A stretch of 64,000 bases of DNA from Sphagnum magellanicum (lineage: Eukaryota > Streptophyta > Sphagnopsida > Sphagnales > Sphagnaceae): positions 2,542,001 to 2,606,000 of the forward strand of contig CM038919.1 in assembly GCA_021904315.1 (NCBI GenBank). The letters are read 5' to 3'. A program made the translations under genes and the position numbers. Below are positions 25,241 to 39,040 of the stretch, piece after piece. Every line of letters begins with the position of its first letter. Within the stretch, counting starts at the first letter, position 1. The notes beneath the pieces are model-generated. The model saw nothing but the letters and a program-made list of their open reading frames with translations. It made no database searches and was not told where the DNA came from.

Positions 25241-27854
25241 CTATACATTAGCAAATAGTTTGTATGAACTTGCGTCCAAAGCAATCTGTCGGACAGCTGA
25301 AATGCATCCCATAAGGCCAACAATAGTGAACACAACTATAATCACATAATTAAGCCAGAATTTTATGGTCCATTTCGAGGGTTTGAAGGTGACATTGTAA
25401 AGGACAAATGGCAAGACAAAATCCAAAGGTGTGAATATTAAGGCACCAATAATAGCATTGATGTCACCAAAGAAGGGAAATGCAGCAGCAATAAGAGTAG
25501 CAGAGGACACATAAAGTGACCGAATTATGAGCCGTGGTAGCACATTGCGCATAGAGAACTTGCCACTTTTAACACTCGAGGAGTGACGTTCAAAGATCTC
25601 AAATGTTGGTTGTGAGTACACCTACAGATGACCATTACTACTTCAGATCTTTTTTAAACATTACTGTGATCCTGATGTCCTCCTTAAAAATTTGTTGTAA
25701 GGTATATGAGAGTTGAACCCTTTCAAGCAGTCATACATGATACAACTGATCATCCAATATCAGCTGCAACAAATTTAGGGTTGAAAGGCTTTAAGAGTTC
25801 CACTGATAAATGGGTGGGTTGAATACTCACCAGGGCCACAGCAAAGAGCTCAGCAATGATAAACATATTGGCCAGAAATAGCAGCCAGTTTGGAATGAGT
25901 GCAACCCCACCACTTGGGGCAAAATTGAGAAAGATGTTGCCTGCTGATGCATTGCCAAAAGCCCAATATCCAGCACCCGCTACAGAAAAGAATGTTGATA
26001 TGACTACTGCATAGCAGATCAACAAGCCCTTGAACATCTTGCCTGATACCGGTGGAGCCAGAGTTGCCTAAGAAGAAACAAAACAATCAACCAAATCAAA
26101 ATCAAGTCAAGTCCCCTTGTCAATCACATGACCATGGGGGTGTACATTCCAGCTCAAGAAAGAGCTAATAACCTACAACCAGGAGTGAACCTCACAGAGA
26201 CCTAACTTGAATTTCTGGAATGATTCCATACCTGAATCTCTGGAATGATTCCACTCCCAAACGTTGTGATAATAATAGCAAAAGAGTTGAAAATGGTGAA
26301 CATTTTAGATACAGAACTGCCGTCAACAGAATAACTTTTTGCAGGTGCTTGTTTTGAATGACCTAAATGAAAGCAAGTAAAGGAAAACTCACTGTCATGA
26401 GAAACACACATTGGATATAAGAAACAATGTCAGATTGTTGTCCTCTCTGGACACTTCACTGGTGGCCAAGAGGAAAGAAGTTCATCAGATGCTTAATAAT
26501 ACATTGACAAGATCTTGTCTGTACCTACCTACATATATGGAGCCACCAACAACACAAAGACTAAAACCCAGACAGCACACAAGTGATGCCAAGTTGATGT
26601 GGCGCAAGGAGTGGAATGATGGTAACTGTGAGATTAGCAACATCAGGATCCCAAAGATGATGATAAACTCATAGAGCTGCATCGAACCATTTGGTTTGTA
26701 GATTTGGTATATAATCTGCACAAAACCAACAAACCCAACATTGGACATTACTGGCACGCAGAGAGGAAGTGGTCTGAGTAAATTGCTTGCTTGAATGAAT
26801 GAATCACAAGCGCACAAGATGCTATACAAAAGCTGAGAGAGAAAAAAAAGTTGCACAGTTACCTGCATGCTCTCACCACCAAGGAGCACACAGCCAACAG
26901 CAGCAGCGATGCAGAGAGCAATTTGAATTGCTCCTACAGGATAATAGCCCCATCTCCTTCCTGCAGAGCAGCCTGGATTCAGCTGCTAATTCTTCTCAAG
27001 TGCACACCCCTAATCAGCCCCCTGATCAGTGGATTATCTACAGGTATGGTACTGATTATGAATGCAGCACCAACAACAGTGCAGCATTGTGGTTGTGTTT
27101 TCTGTGCTGCGGGTTTTGTAAAACAATATTGTAAATGGTCATATTAGTACTGATTGAATGCAGAACAAAGACTTTACAGAAGAGTTTTACATACAAAGAA
27201 TTTGTACAGAAAGAATTGTGAGTCTGGTTGCGGGATTGATTCATTACCAAGAACATAACCTGCAATATCCCGGAATCGAAGGAAGCGATGTCCTTCTAAT
27301 TCAGCTTGTTCCAGTACTTTGGAGATGAGAGTGTAAGCATAGAAGGAGACAGCAGTTGCTATTGTTAGTGCAAGAAACCCTGGTGCCCAACCCAACCCAT
27401 CAAGTGCAAATGGCAAGCTCAGAAGCGCTGGAGCTGCAATAGATACTGTAAGATGATACCCTGCATGCCACCAGTTCCCTGCAGTGAACCAGAAAATTCC
27501 TTCAGCGAGCAGTACGGGAATGGATACACTTGCGAGAGTTTCTGGACAACAAGCTCTCTAGAGGACAAAGTTCTTAACAAGCAGCAAGGTTACAGCAGAG
27601 GTCAAAACAGCTGTGGAGCTCAAGCTGACAGTGGAGTACTTGGGGCATGTGCAAGAGTGTGGTACCTTTGGATTCGAGCACAAACTTTGCACCCGCATTC
27701 AACCCATCGACGTTACTCGCACTAGTCACGTAGAGATTGTTGTTGTCTGTGCTGCTGCTCGCATGATCATCGTTGTTGTTCATGGTCGTGCCTTCTGATG
27801 AGCAGCCATAGAAATCTTATGCTGATTGGGAGTGTCGGCTTCGCCTTTCGACAT
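25241..27854 (-). CDS. GABA transporter 1-like amino acid permease, copy 2 (start frameshifted)
   Basis: Exons on the minus strand: 27783 (or 27854)-27666, 27478-27248, 26960-26863, 26715-26529, 26362-26232, 26067-25831 and 25621-25241, with the same GT-AG junctions and phases as copy 1. The ATG equivalent to copy 1's start is at 27,854. A single missing base in the codon for residue 21 (near 27,793) puts that frame into a stop four codons on. The ATG at 27,783, equal to Met25, restores the frame and gives 460 residues. The loss is confined to the polar cytosolic tail, so a working transporter is possible. Exon 7 differs from copy 1 at 14 of 126 residues, while exons 2-6 differ at only 1-3 each. 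TM1 keeps Ala where copy 1 has Gln81. A possible poly(A) signal is at 25,043-25,048. Expression is unknown. Confidence 0.8.
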
Positions 27855-29209
27855 CCCCTCTGTTTCTGCGCGGCTTACAATTTCTGAGCTTTGGAAGCAA
27901 AGAAGTTGAATATGCTAACGACAACAATGTCTTGAACAAGAACGACAACACCGTAGTCTGGTCCGGTCTTCGTGTGACCACCAAAATGTTCTCCAAACAT
28001 GAAACTCAGTTCTGAAGTCTTGTTGTAGCAAACCTTCATTGATCTCCAACGGCAAACCTAATCATTTGTGCAAGGAAGATATGTGGCGGCCTCGATTCTG
28101 ATTGTAGAAGATGGGTGTTACAGCAGGGTTGCAAAATGCACTTCACACTTTGAGTCTCTTCAGTGACGCCAAAGGAACTGTTTCTATAGAGCTCTTGCAA
28201 ATCCGTCTTTGGATTCCAAAAGCAGTAAGATGAGTACAGTTTACAGATTGCACAAGTGATCAGCTTTTCTAGAGCCAGTTCAAACCCCTGGTGCATCTCA
28301 AAGCACTCGAAGAGTCAAGCTGAAGATCATGACTCCAAATTAAGGAAGAGAATCAATCTTGTGCGGCCAAATTTCTTTTGATTATTTTGGCTTCTTGAGA
28401 GATCATAGAGATGTTAGAAAAAACAGGATTCACAATGTCTCCGATTGTAAAAGAAAAGTGTGGGGAGGAATTGAGCATTCTGCACAATTGGTATCCAAAA
28501 CACTCACAGTACTCATCGCTATCAAACTACAGACTTCTTAGCGATTGCAATGAAAATTTCAGATCCCGAGGAGACAAAAGAAAAAGAAGCTTGGATTCAA
28601 GCGTGCGGGCCGGCGACAAATTCGCAAGTCTAGAGTACGCGCCACTTATCTTTACCAGAGCAGCTACGATTACAATCAGATTACTTTCAGATACTGAAAA
28701 CAAAACAAAAAGCTTGGATCCAGTGGGGGGGCGAGGGGGCCGACAAATTAACACTGGAGTAGTAGCACATTCAAACTCATCGCCATGAAACTTTCAGATA
28801 CTGAAGTTAAGAGAAATGCAAAAAAGAGAAGCTTGCATTCAAGCATCTGGGGTGGCGACAAAAAGCCAGACGAGAGAGGTACATAGCTATGGCTGCTGCT
28901 GATGCTGCTACAGTTGTTGCTGGTGGTGGTGAGTGAGAATTGATTTACATGTGCTGGTTCATCATGGTTGTCTTGCGCACATAACTTCTCTCATTGAAGC
29001 AAAGTTTTTTGTCGGAAGTCGTCAGGCGCTGTCAACTATTTTGGCTGTCAACAGCCGACGAGGACGATAATGCCGCACGACAAGCGTCATGCACTCTCGA
29101 GTACAAGAGCGAATGAGAGCGACGATGGTGCGGCAAACACCAAACGCAAGTCCTGTTTTCCGCCTTCTCGCACGTCCCCCAAGAAGGACCTTAATTTAGG
29201 TACCTTATG
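27855..29209 (-). promoter_or_regulatory. Upstream region of GABA-transporter copy 2
   Basis: Near-identical to 7,464-8,817 of D1a, so any promoter there is duplicated here. There are only scattered substitutions and one-base indels. No regulatory motif could be placed with confidence. Confidence 0.35.
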
Positions 29210-29420
29210 CTTGTCCGAGGGGTGATGGCTTTGTGGTACAGCCCCTGTCTGGGACCCTGGGACCTCAAAAAAAGGTTCTGGTTTCAAACAAACCCACTGA
29301 CGTGCAGGTGAAAGCGCTGTTGGCCCTCTGCCACTCAGCTTGACGTGGGGGTGCCATCGGCTTGTCCGGTAGGGTCTGCTGTTGTGCTTCAAGTAAAAGA
29401 CAAAAGAACAAAAACAAAGA
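29210..29420 (+). mobile_element. tRNA-derived SINE, D1b copy
   Basis: Same insertion as 8,818-9,039, about 211 bp. It keeps the A-box-like stretch and the target-site duplications (29,188-29,209 and 29,421-29,442). A short deletion just after the B box removed part of the 'aaccctaaacccac' stretch. Confidence 0.78.
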
Positions 29421-29899
29421 GCCTTAATTTAGATACCTTGTGATTATTAGAGGGTTCCCTTAGGCTTTCTAAGGTGCTTTAGGTGCAACTTAGGACTAGA
29501 CCTAAGGTGCCTCAGGATTTATGCATCCATCGTTATTAGCAGTCTTGGCCAGATGTTGATTTTTTTCAATATCCACCAGGCCACATATTTGGCTTTTTGA
29601 AATTTTGGCTTTTTACACACAAAGTATCAAATATTAGCACTTTTTTTTAAGTTTATGAGACTCGCCTTATATCAACTTGTTAGGGTAACTAGTTAATAAG
29701 GGTATCAATAAAAAATTTAAATTGCATAAGAACCAATTGGTATGCATAAGGGTCGGGTTTTCAAGATCTTGTTGAAAATTGGGCAAGCTCTAGGTCTAGA
29801 CCACTTATGAAACAGAATTTTTTTTTTTTTTTTTTTAAGGATCATTTTTTTCTAGTCTCATTAAGCAATTTTCATGATGATTAAGTAATAACCAAATTT

Positions 29900-32500
29900 C
29901 TCATGGAAGCATAACCAGGCCTTGTAGTCATTCACACATTGATAATTACATACATTGTTCATTGATTAGGAGAAACAAAAATACAATATGATTGTTTATT
30001 CCTCAACTAGATGGGTTGGATGTTGGATTAAACATCAAAGCTTTCACAATCTTATCCTATTGCTATAATGATATATCACATTTTACTAAAACTTTGAATT
30101 GAAAATTGAAAAAGGACGTAATCTTATGCATCATTAAAAATAAATAGTTGAGTTGACCATTACATATTGTCACTAAAGCTAACAAAAGTAGAATCTTAAT
30201 CAAAGCAAACAAACTCCTCAAAATTTTGAGTAGAATGCTCATCAACTTTCGTATCCATCAAGCCAACTCATGATCGACATTGAAATATGTAGTTGCATTC
30301 AACATCTATCATTCTCCTCAATGATACACGCCTCTTCCACTAAGAATTCAATAATGGATTGCCCTTCTCATGGGCAATTTGTTTGTGCATCAACCGATCA
30401 ATTATTCATTATCATTACAACTCCTAGCCTATAGCATTGCAAGCTTGTCAACATTCCAATAACATTGAAGATTTTTTCAATTTCAATTTGGGGCCCATGA
30501 ATCTCAAAAACCTATTGAGCCACAAAAAAAATGTTGGGAAATCAAGGTTCATGGATCTTCCACCAACTCAAAGGCAATACAACATTTTCTAGCTTCATTG
30601 GTAGATGGTGGAATAAAGATAATTCATTTTTCACCAACCCTTGCAAAGTAATTTCATTTGATGTCACTGCCTCAAGAATGGAATTATGGTCATCATCAAT
30701 TATTATTAGTTCAATACCACCATCAATGTTAGGATTTAAAAACTAAAAATCAATCGCCAACAATGGCATCAAACTCTTGTTGTCATATTCTACCACCATC
30801 TATATAATTTTGGCACTTTCAACAAAAGCTTTTAGAAAATCCAAATAATTCAATTGCCAACATCAACATAAGCATGTTGTGGGCCTTGGTAGCATTGTAG
30901 GTAGATGCATATGCTAATTGGTGCAAGGATTGCCTTGACTTATGCCATCTGAATACAAATGCACAAAGCACCAAATTCAAATTCAAAATCCCCCTTCACA
31001 AAATTGATGGAGGTAATTTTTTATTGTTCCATTTCATTTTCCACATACACACTTATTGAAAGTGTTGCATTTAGAGCATCAGAAAGTAGCTAGTATCCTT
31101 AGGTTTAACCAAGGACACATTGTTTCAAAATAACAAACATGGTTTCAACAACCATCTTGCAAATTGCCTAGGTGTGTGCATTTAACACACAACCTTATAA
31201 CTCCTAACTATCCTACCTCCCATAACAAAAATTTATGGCATCTTAATATTCCAAGGTTTCATGGAACATATTCACATTACTAACAAACCTAGTCTTCATG
31301 GATGTTTTCAATGGGAGATCCCATCATCAACACATGCCCTCTACCATTCATTGTGTCTTTTGCTAGACTTCTTAATCCATGTGATGTTTTTCGTAACGTA
31401 GATTATGTGGTCTTTAAACTAACCTCACGAAAACCAATAGAAACATTAGTATCATTATAAGCATATTGGCATGTTTTAGTAAAAGCAAGGCCAAAACATG
31501 AACCATGTCCAAAAATTGAAAGTTCCAAAGGAATATAACTAACAACAGAAGTAAAAGTTCATGCAAGGGTGGACATATTGCCATAGCCTCATCCTTCATG
31601 TAGACAATTACTTTCTCTAACAAATTAAAAGAAGACAAAACATCCCCAACTTGCATTATCGTTGCAACTCTAGTTGTATTAATGGCTTCAAAAAGTCCCA
31701 CTATCACATGGCAAGGTACCCATTGTGAATTTATAAAATGAGTCACAAGGGCAAATGTATTGTGTGTAAATCTAGATATCCACAAGTCAAAAGGTGTTAT
31801 TGTCATAACATTGGAATCTAGAGTTGAGTCACATATTGTTCCATGGTAGATTGAACCATTTGCATTTAGTTTGGAATGATAACCTAGGGGTTTTGACGCA
31901 TGAATACCAAGCGTCTTAACCATTGACTCTCCATAATAGAAATGGGCATGTAGGCTTTAATAACAAATAACAAGTCCTCTTTGAATCTTAATTGTTGTGC
32001 ATCATCTTTCTTATAAGGATTTGCTAACCCAAAATTATCTATAATGGTCCCATAACAAACAACAAACCTCTTCTTGGATTTTTCCCACTATATATTATAT
32101 TGTTCCTTTGTAGCAAATGTTAAATTGATAGTCTTCCACCTCTACCAAGTGGCTAGATGTTTAATTGAAATATGTTTTTTCATATGAGTAATCCCATGTT
32201 TTTGATTGTATGAAATCATACCTTCCCATTTCTTGGTGGTATTGCCAAAACTATAAATATGGGAGATTAAGGTTAATTGAGCTTTTAATACCTCCCATAC
32301 AATTTTTGCTTTTGCATTCAAGTTGTTTAGGGTTTTAATGTTTTTAGAAACATCTTGTGCTAGTCCACTCAAGTGATGTTGAAATTGAGCCAACCGTTGG
32401 CCTTCACTTTAATTAAGTTCCCCATTTCCAAATCAGCAACATCATCACAATATTGTTGCAAGTTCTCATTCAAGTTGAATGTTTCCATCTTTGCCATTTG
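29900..32500 (-). pseudogene. hAT-family transposase relic, D1b copy (longer)
   Basis: Read on the minus strand from 32,490. An N-terminal part of BED-linker type ends LAQFQHHLSGLAQDVSKNIK (32,393-32,142). The core at 31,923-31,414 has FDLWISRFTHNTFALVTHFI, WVPCHVIVGLFEAINT and VIVYMKDE. Near 30,900 follow HQL.YAS.YNTTKAHNMLML-type remnants. A C-terminal hAT dimerisation region (about 30,580-30,400) has VLPLSWWKIHEP, then FPNIFFVAQ and IEIEKIFNVIGMLTSLQC. Stops and frameshifts make it non-functional. The part between 32,136 and 32,500 lies outside D1. Terminal inverted repeats were not found. Confidence 0.78.
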
Positions 32501-35500
32501 TTTCTAACTTTGTGGGAAAAAACAATGAACCCCAAAATTGACTAGGAGCTTGTTATTGATTACAAGCAAAAATTACAAATAAAACAAGTTCCTATGGTTT
32601 TGGATGCCATACGATTTAGTAAGGATGTTATAGTAATTTGGCTTTGAAAACTTTCGCCAAAGAATCAAGATTCAAGACTTTAATGTAAAATAGGGTTTTT
32701 GAACTTCCAAGCATAAACATTAGTTGTCATAGCAATAATAAGGTTTTGAATGTTGGCCTTTCAACTCTAAGTGTGTTAAAAAAAATATTGGTGGAGGTTC
32801 ATGAGAAATAAATAAACTTTAACCTTCAATTAAATAATGAACTATGAAAATTCATGGGACAATGAACTTCATAAGGTCATGTCGAACTTAAAAAAAAAAC
32901 TTAAAATCCTTTAATTTCAGGCTTTGTTTTAAAACTTTGTTTTAAAAATCTTTTGAGAAGTTGAAAGAAGAATGCATTGAAAACTAAACTACACACTTCC
33001 AATGTAGCTCTTTAATTCTAGTTTTGATCAATCCATTGCAAAATCAATTGATGCTCAGAATAGCATTGAAAAGAAAACACAAAATCGTATTTAACAATTA
33101 TAAATAGATATTGAATCTAGGTGGAGCCTGAAGGAATCCATCCTAAGGTCCAACTTTTAGTTTTGACAAAAACCAAAAGTGGCCATGTTGTTGAAAACCA
33201 AAGCAAAAGGCAATGGAGACATAAAATGACCTTAGGTTTACATTTTAGGTTTTAGGCAAAGAATGAATACCTAAATGGATTATAAATTTTGGATGAAAAA
33301 ATGTATGAACATGAATAAATTAGGATGATAAAAAAAAACCAACCTAGGTGAATGAAAGAGGTCCACGTACACATCTATATATGGTATTGATTTTTCTTTA
33401 AATGATACCTTACCAATTGAGTGTTCAAAGGTATCATAAGTCTTAATACCTAGACATGCAAAATTTGTATTGGGTATCTTGTGTAAATAAAATTGGCTAG
33501 TAGGTTATTTAATACCCATGTACCCAAAATTGAATTGATATTTAGGTCATTTTTCAATATCTAGCCAACACCAATTGTCAATTACGTGGTCTGTTTTTCA
33601 CTCACGTTTGCCTCATGCTTTTCATTAAGATAAAACTTATTATGGGTGAAAGCATTCCCAAATATGTGGTACTAAGCTTGGTTATGCTTCACATAGGCCC
33701 TTATTTTGGGAATGCCCCATCGTAGAGTAGGTTAAGAATCAAGACTTAGGACTTAAGACCCATGGGTGAAATCATTCTTAAGATGTGGGATGAAGTGAAT
33801 TATAGCCCTTTATTTTGTGAATTTTGCCCCCACTAGGTCGGAAGTTCGTGGAGTACACTAAGACCATTCTTTGAAATATATTTTTTAAAAACCACAAGAT
33901 AAAGTAAATTCATGTGAAGAACCACCTTTGAGCCAAGCAAAAATATGTGCATGAAACAAGTAGGAAAAGGCAAGTGAACTTGCAAAAGGATCCTTTTGAA
34001 TGTAATTGGAAAATTATAATTGAATTTCAATGTTGTCATTAAAGGTGGTTCTTTTTGGGTTAAAAAAAAAACACAGCAACATTACATGCAATATGTAGTT
34101 TGGGTATACCATACTCCTTAATTGGATTTGACAACAAACTGCCAAATAATTAATTAAATTTTTAATCTTAACTTTGGCACTAGATTTTTTAATTTTGAAA
34201 ATTTCAAAAGGTAATGTTTATAAAAAACAATAAACACATTATTGTTATGTTCATTGGATAATGTAGTGTGTGTACACTCTCTTTGTCCTAAGTTCTTGAA
34301 ATTTTAAGGTCTGCAATTCAAACCCAACGATCGAAAACTTGCATATTATTAATTTTATAATTATTATTTTTAAAAATGGCACATGTAATAAATAAAATTA
34401 AAAAATTAAAAATAATTAAAAAATAATTTAATCTATGCTGAAACCATTCATGTACTATGGTAATGCAAGACAAAAGTAAAAATATTTTTTACAAAAGAGC
34501 AATGACTTTGAATGGGTGTGAAATTACTTTTTGAATAAAATTGGGGATAAAAGTAATTTTATCTTGATTTTGCTACTATTATTATAACTCAAATATTTTT
34601 TTTGAAAAATCATGTGTAAGAAATGAAAATCGTCAATATTTTATGAATTTTTTTAATTTTAAAAATTCCTTTTGCTAATGACAACATTTGAGTTTTTGAA
34701 AGGGGTGGGGGTAAAAAGGGGGCCAAAACCAAGGTGATTTTAAGGATAATTTTGTTGTTTACTAGTTCATTCTAGATTTTCATGGTGTTTGTTTTGTTTG
34801 GAATGTTTTACTCGTATTGTACATGCATGGTTTAAATATATGAATGTATCTACAATGGAATATATGGTATAAAAATTGTGTTGTACAAAAAAAACAAACA
34901 TTGCACACCTAATTAAGTAAACAAAACAATATCATGCACTGCCATTAATATTTTAGTATGGTTTCCATCCCATCCATGGCCAAGAAGAGCATGTTTGGTG
35001 CAATTCATTTGTCAATTATCAATTTTGAATAACTAAACCACCACTTCCAAATACAATTAGATTTATGCATTAAAAATTATATTGTTTTATGCATTTGTGC
35101 TTGAAGATGAGTATTGATGAATGTGGCGCTTTGTTAAGTGCAAGCAAATTCATTATAACCTTAAGGGAAAAAACCAATTGATACATCTTGCATGATCTTC
35201 TTCAATGTGTCACCCATATGAAAATGTTGACTTAAGCACGATGGAACACACATTGCACACACACAACCTTGGATGTCAGTGAAACTTGCCATCATAAAAA
35301 AAATTTATATATGTTATAAACATTGCGTCCTTTAGTAGTGAACTCCATTATAATTGTAACACAAAAATCTAAATTAAATATTTTATATGTTGAAAAATGA
35401 AATGAAAATGTCAAAAATATTAGTGTGCAGTTAATCATGCACAAACATGCACATAATCTAGTAACTATGAAGATGAAACACAATGCACATTAACAAAAGG

Positions 35501-37560
35501 TTTTCAAATCATGGAAATTGTGAGGATGACATTATTGTACACTACCATAAGAGTGTATACAACTATCATTGTCCCCATAACATAATCAATAACATAAAAT
35601 CCCCTTAAATGTTGCATCAACTCCAAACTTGTAGAATATAAAATCATTAAAAGTGATTTGAGAACACACAACTTGGGATTACATCCCAAACATGAAATAG
35701 CTTGAACCCCATTTGCACGAACTACTTTCAAGCTAAAACACAATTAATTATGTTAAACCCAATTTAGCATTAACCTAATTAGGACTTAACTACGCAACTA
35801 CATTAACATTCTTAACAACACACATTTTGATTACAACACAAGGAAAGAAGGCGGTTCATGGATATGGAAGGTTTTTTGGAAGGAAATTGTCTTATGCCCA
35901 TCAAAAGAAATTCCATATATTGTTCGTGAGTACAAAGGACAAGTGCCAACAATGGTTTGACATAAAATATTCTTCATTGAAATATCCAACAATTATCAAT
36001 TTGGTTTTCAAAAAGCCCAATACTACAACACTTAATGACTCAATGATGCACTTAAAAAATACTTTGAAATTTGGAAACTATGTTTGGAAATTTGCAAAAC
36101 GTTTTGGCATTCAATGCACATGAACCACATTTCTTTTCTTATTGGTTTGTGAGGGATTTTGGTGAAATATGTATGTTGTCTTTAAGGTGAAAGAAATAAA
36201 ATATGTTTATCAAATAATTCAAACTTAGTTTACATAATAAAAATAATGGTGTTTGCCTATTTGGTTGAATCATGGACAAACCTACATGTATCTTGAACAC
36301 CTTTTGAATATGAAAATGTTTTGTGTAATAACTCATTAATAAGCAAATATGAATGTTTTTTTGAATATTTTTTGTCAACTAAATCAATTGCATTATAGAG
36401 CATTAAACAATTTTTTTTCGTGAATAACAAGGATTGACAACAAATCCATCATGGAATCATTTAAACAATTTTTTCCTTAATAATCACAAATGAAAGAATT
36501 ATATTACAAACAATGTTTTAGCTAATAATATTCAATTGAGCAAGTATCCTTCAACGAATCATTTAAGCAATTCTTAACTTTCCTTAACAATCACAAATGG
36601 AGGAATCATATTGCAAATAATGTTTCATCCAATAACATTTGATTTAGCTTAATCTTTCATTGATCCTTCATCAAACAAGGTTTGAAATAAATATTTCAAA
36701 CAATTCTTTGATTTTCTTTAATAACCAAAAATGGGTTTGAAATGAATCTATGAATATGTTCCATACATGTTTAACCACCATGTTTTGGGGATAATTGAAT
36801 CTTAACATAATTAACACAATCAAAAAATGAATATGGCCAATCTAATTTTCAAATGTTGAACTAGGTTGTTGTAATTTTACTAAAGTTAAATCTTGATGAT
36901 TTTCTTGAAATGATTACAAATTATCTCACTAGCTTCCATAAAAAATTTCATATCCATGTTGTGTTTGATCCTAAACATACCATTGTAATAAATATGAAAC
37001 ATACATATTGGTAACATATCTCGTGGTGTTTGTAACATAAGGGCAACCTTTGAAACTAACAAAGAAAATTCCACAACATTCACACCCATTTGGCACCCCT
37101 TTTGCAAGTTTAACATTATAAGTTTTCTTAATTAAAGGAATCATATGTTCTCCTTGAAATAAAACTAATATTTCGAAAAAATCTAAATCCAAATTCCTAA
37201 TTGAAGCTCCAAGATCAAATCCAAGACTTGTGGTATCGAAAATATTTTGACAACTATGGGAACCATAGGCATCCTAACTAGTCCAAATTTAAAAATCAAA
37301 TATGAAATATTATCACATCAAAACTTGATTATTTTTCAATGGGCATAACTTTTGCACATTTCAAAAAGTTGAAAAGATTATGAAATATACAAATTTTCAC
37401 AATGAAATTTAGGTTTTTCTTCTCAAATGAATTGTGTAAATTTCAAATTATTAATGCTTGCATAATATGTGACACACCCCCCTAACATCTTGATAAATTC
37501 AACTACGAGTCCAAAGGTGAAAACATCGAAAGGATAAGGAATTGGGGTATGTTCCTTGGC
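32500..37560. other. AT-rich spacer without a recognisable gene
   Basis: I see only short open frames (60-98 codons) on both strands. The ones at 35,504-35,743 (minus), 35,827-36,123 (plus) and 36,886-37,192 (minus, two overlapping frames) are the longest, and none shows a domain I recognise. Homopolymer and AT-rich runs are frequent, for example near 34,330-34,440. Confidence 0.5.
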
Positions 37561-38300
37561 TTGTAACACTTCAGGGGTAGAGGGGTGTGCTGGAGCTCCG
37601 AGATGGGGATTAAGATGAATGACAAGCAAGCCGATTCTTCACATGGACCTACACAAACCAAACAACAAATTGGTTAATGTGTAGTTGGAGCACTTTTGGT
37701 GCACGAATGAACCACGGGCAAACATATATTCACAAGACTCACCATAGCCCGGACTTGGGGGAAGCCACCACCTTCCCCCTTATAATATTCTTGTGCCTAA
37801 TCACATGGCCTACACCCACATGTCATTTTGTCCAAGGACTTTCAAGTTGGGAGTCTTGAAATTCTTGAAATTGAGTCTTTTACAACTTTGAAGGTCTATA
37901 ACTTCTTGTACAAACCTCCAATTGAGATGAGGTTTAAAGCAAAGTTGTAGCCCTCATTGAAAATTTTTCAATGATATGTGGCATGCCACATGCACGCAAA
38001 TAAATCAGAACGATTCCGGACTTTTAATGGTCGAAAATCAAATTAGCACTTTGACTCCCAACTTTTCTTTTGGCCATAATTTATGTTTTAAGCACCTAAG
38101 TGGGTCATCTGAGCCCATTCCAAACATGTAAGTCTCAAGAGCTTTTCAATGGTATAAATTTTTTTTCAATCCAATGAGTTTTGGCCCCTACAATCACCCT
38201 CTAAAAGTTCGAGAATTCATCAAAATTTTAACTCCCAAAGTGGGCGCCCACTTGAAAATGTGGGTTTATTCCACTACTAAGAAATGCATCCTAGTTCACT
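37560..38300 (-). repeat. Dispersed repeat family S, inverted copy
   Basis: Its reverse complement is colinear with 10,640-11,350. Adjacent on the minus strand is the frame 37,629-37,423 ending FIKMLGGCV. A G-run and TGTCAC follow, which could be a polypurine tract and LTR start; this is a weak hint that family S belongs to an LTR element. Confidence 0.5.
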
Positions 38301-39040
38301 CTGGGTTTCATTAGATTTTTTACTGAATTTGGACAGTTTTACCTAATGAAATTGTTTAACCCCCTAATGAACAGGGACCGGTTGCTACACACAATGATTT
38401 GCTTCACTAGTACCTAGTGAAACAAGGTTACTCTCAAGTGAAATACAAATTTACCAAACCATTCACTTGCTAGTTAATTAACTAACTAGTATGGAAATTA
38501 ATTAAATTATTTAATATAGAATATTATTGATAATTTCATGATTTTTAAAGCCTATTATTTATTGACACGTGTCACTACCTACGCTAGGTTAAAAACCTAA
38601 CCTAGGTAGGTCGATCACGTAATCAACCTAGGCACCTAGCTTAAAAATTCGATAAGAAAATATTTTGTTAACATACCATTACTGACCACACACAACACCA
38701 CCCATGAGGTTTGATCCCTTGACCTTTGGAATGGGGGTAAACATCCTTACAATGCCATGCCACTTGTTGTGATAATATGTTACATTACATTCTATTTATC
38801 AACTATTTCATTTTAAACATTACAAAAACATAAACTTTGAAAATTCATATTTTATTGAAATTTTGTTCAAATGAAATGATTCGAATTTACTTTTAAAGAA
38901 AATTCAATAATGTACATAATTACATTTATTTCCTTTTGAAAGTTTAAAATCATTTGAACAAAAAAAAAGTTGAATATCATTATTCAATAACATTTCAATG
39001 ACCATTTTTTTGAAAAAAAATAGTTTAATAGATGGATTTT
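38300..39040. other. AT-rich spacer
   Basis: No gene seen. It contains 'cctaacctaggtaggtcgatcacgtaatcaacctaggcacctagctt' style repeats of CCTAGG near 38,585-38,640 and long A/T runs. It leads into the tandem array. Confidence 0.4.

Larger units (their letters stand above)
24403..32136 (+). repeat. Segmental duplication D1, copy b
   Basis: Direct copy of 3,866-10,636, offset about 20.4 kb over the gene and 21.5 kb over the hAT relic. It keeps about 1.1 kb (29,740-30,845) that is missing in copy a. That extra piece contains the hAT transposase C-terminus, so copy a suffered a deletion. It is not an insertion in copy b. Confidence 0.85.

Noticed and set aside
35827..36123. 98-codon plus-strand frame in the 32-37 kb spacer
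   Set aside because: Lys/Phe-rich composition typical of AT-rich DNA and no recognisable domain; not called as a gene.
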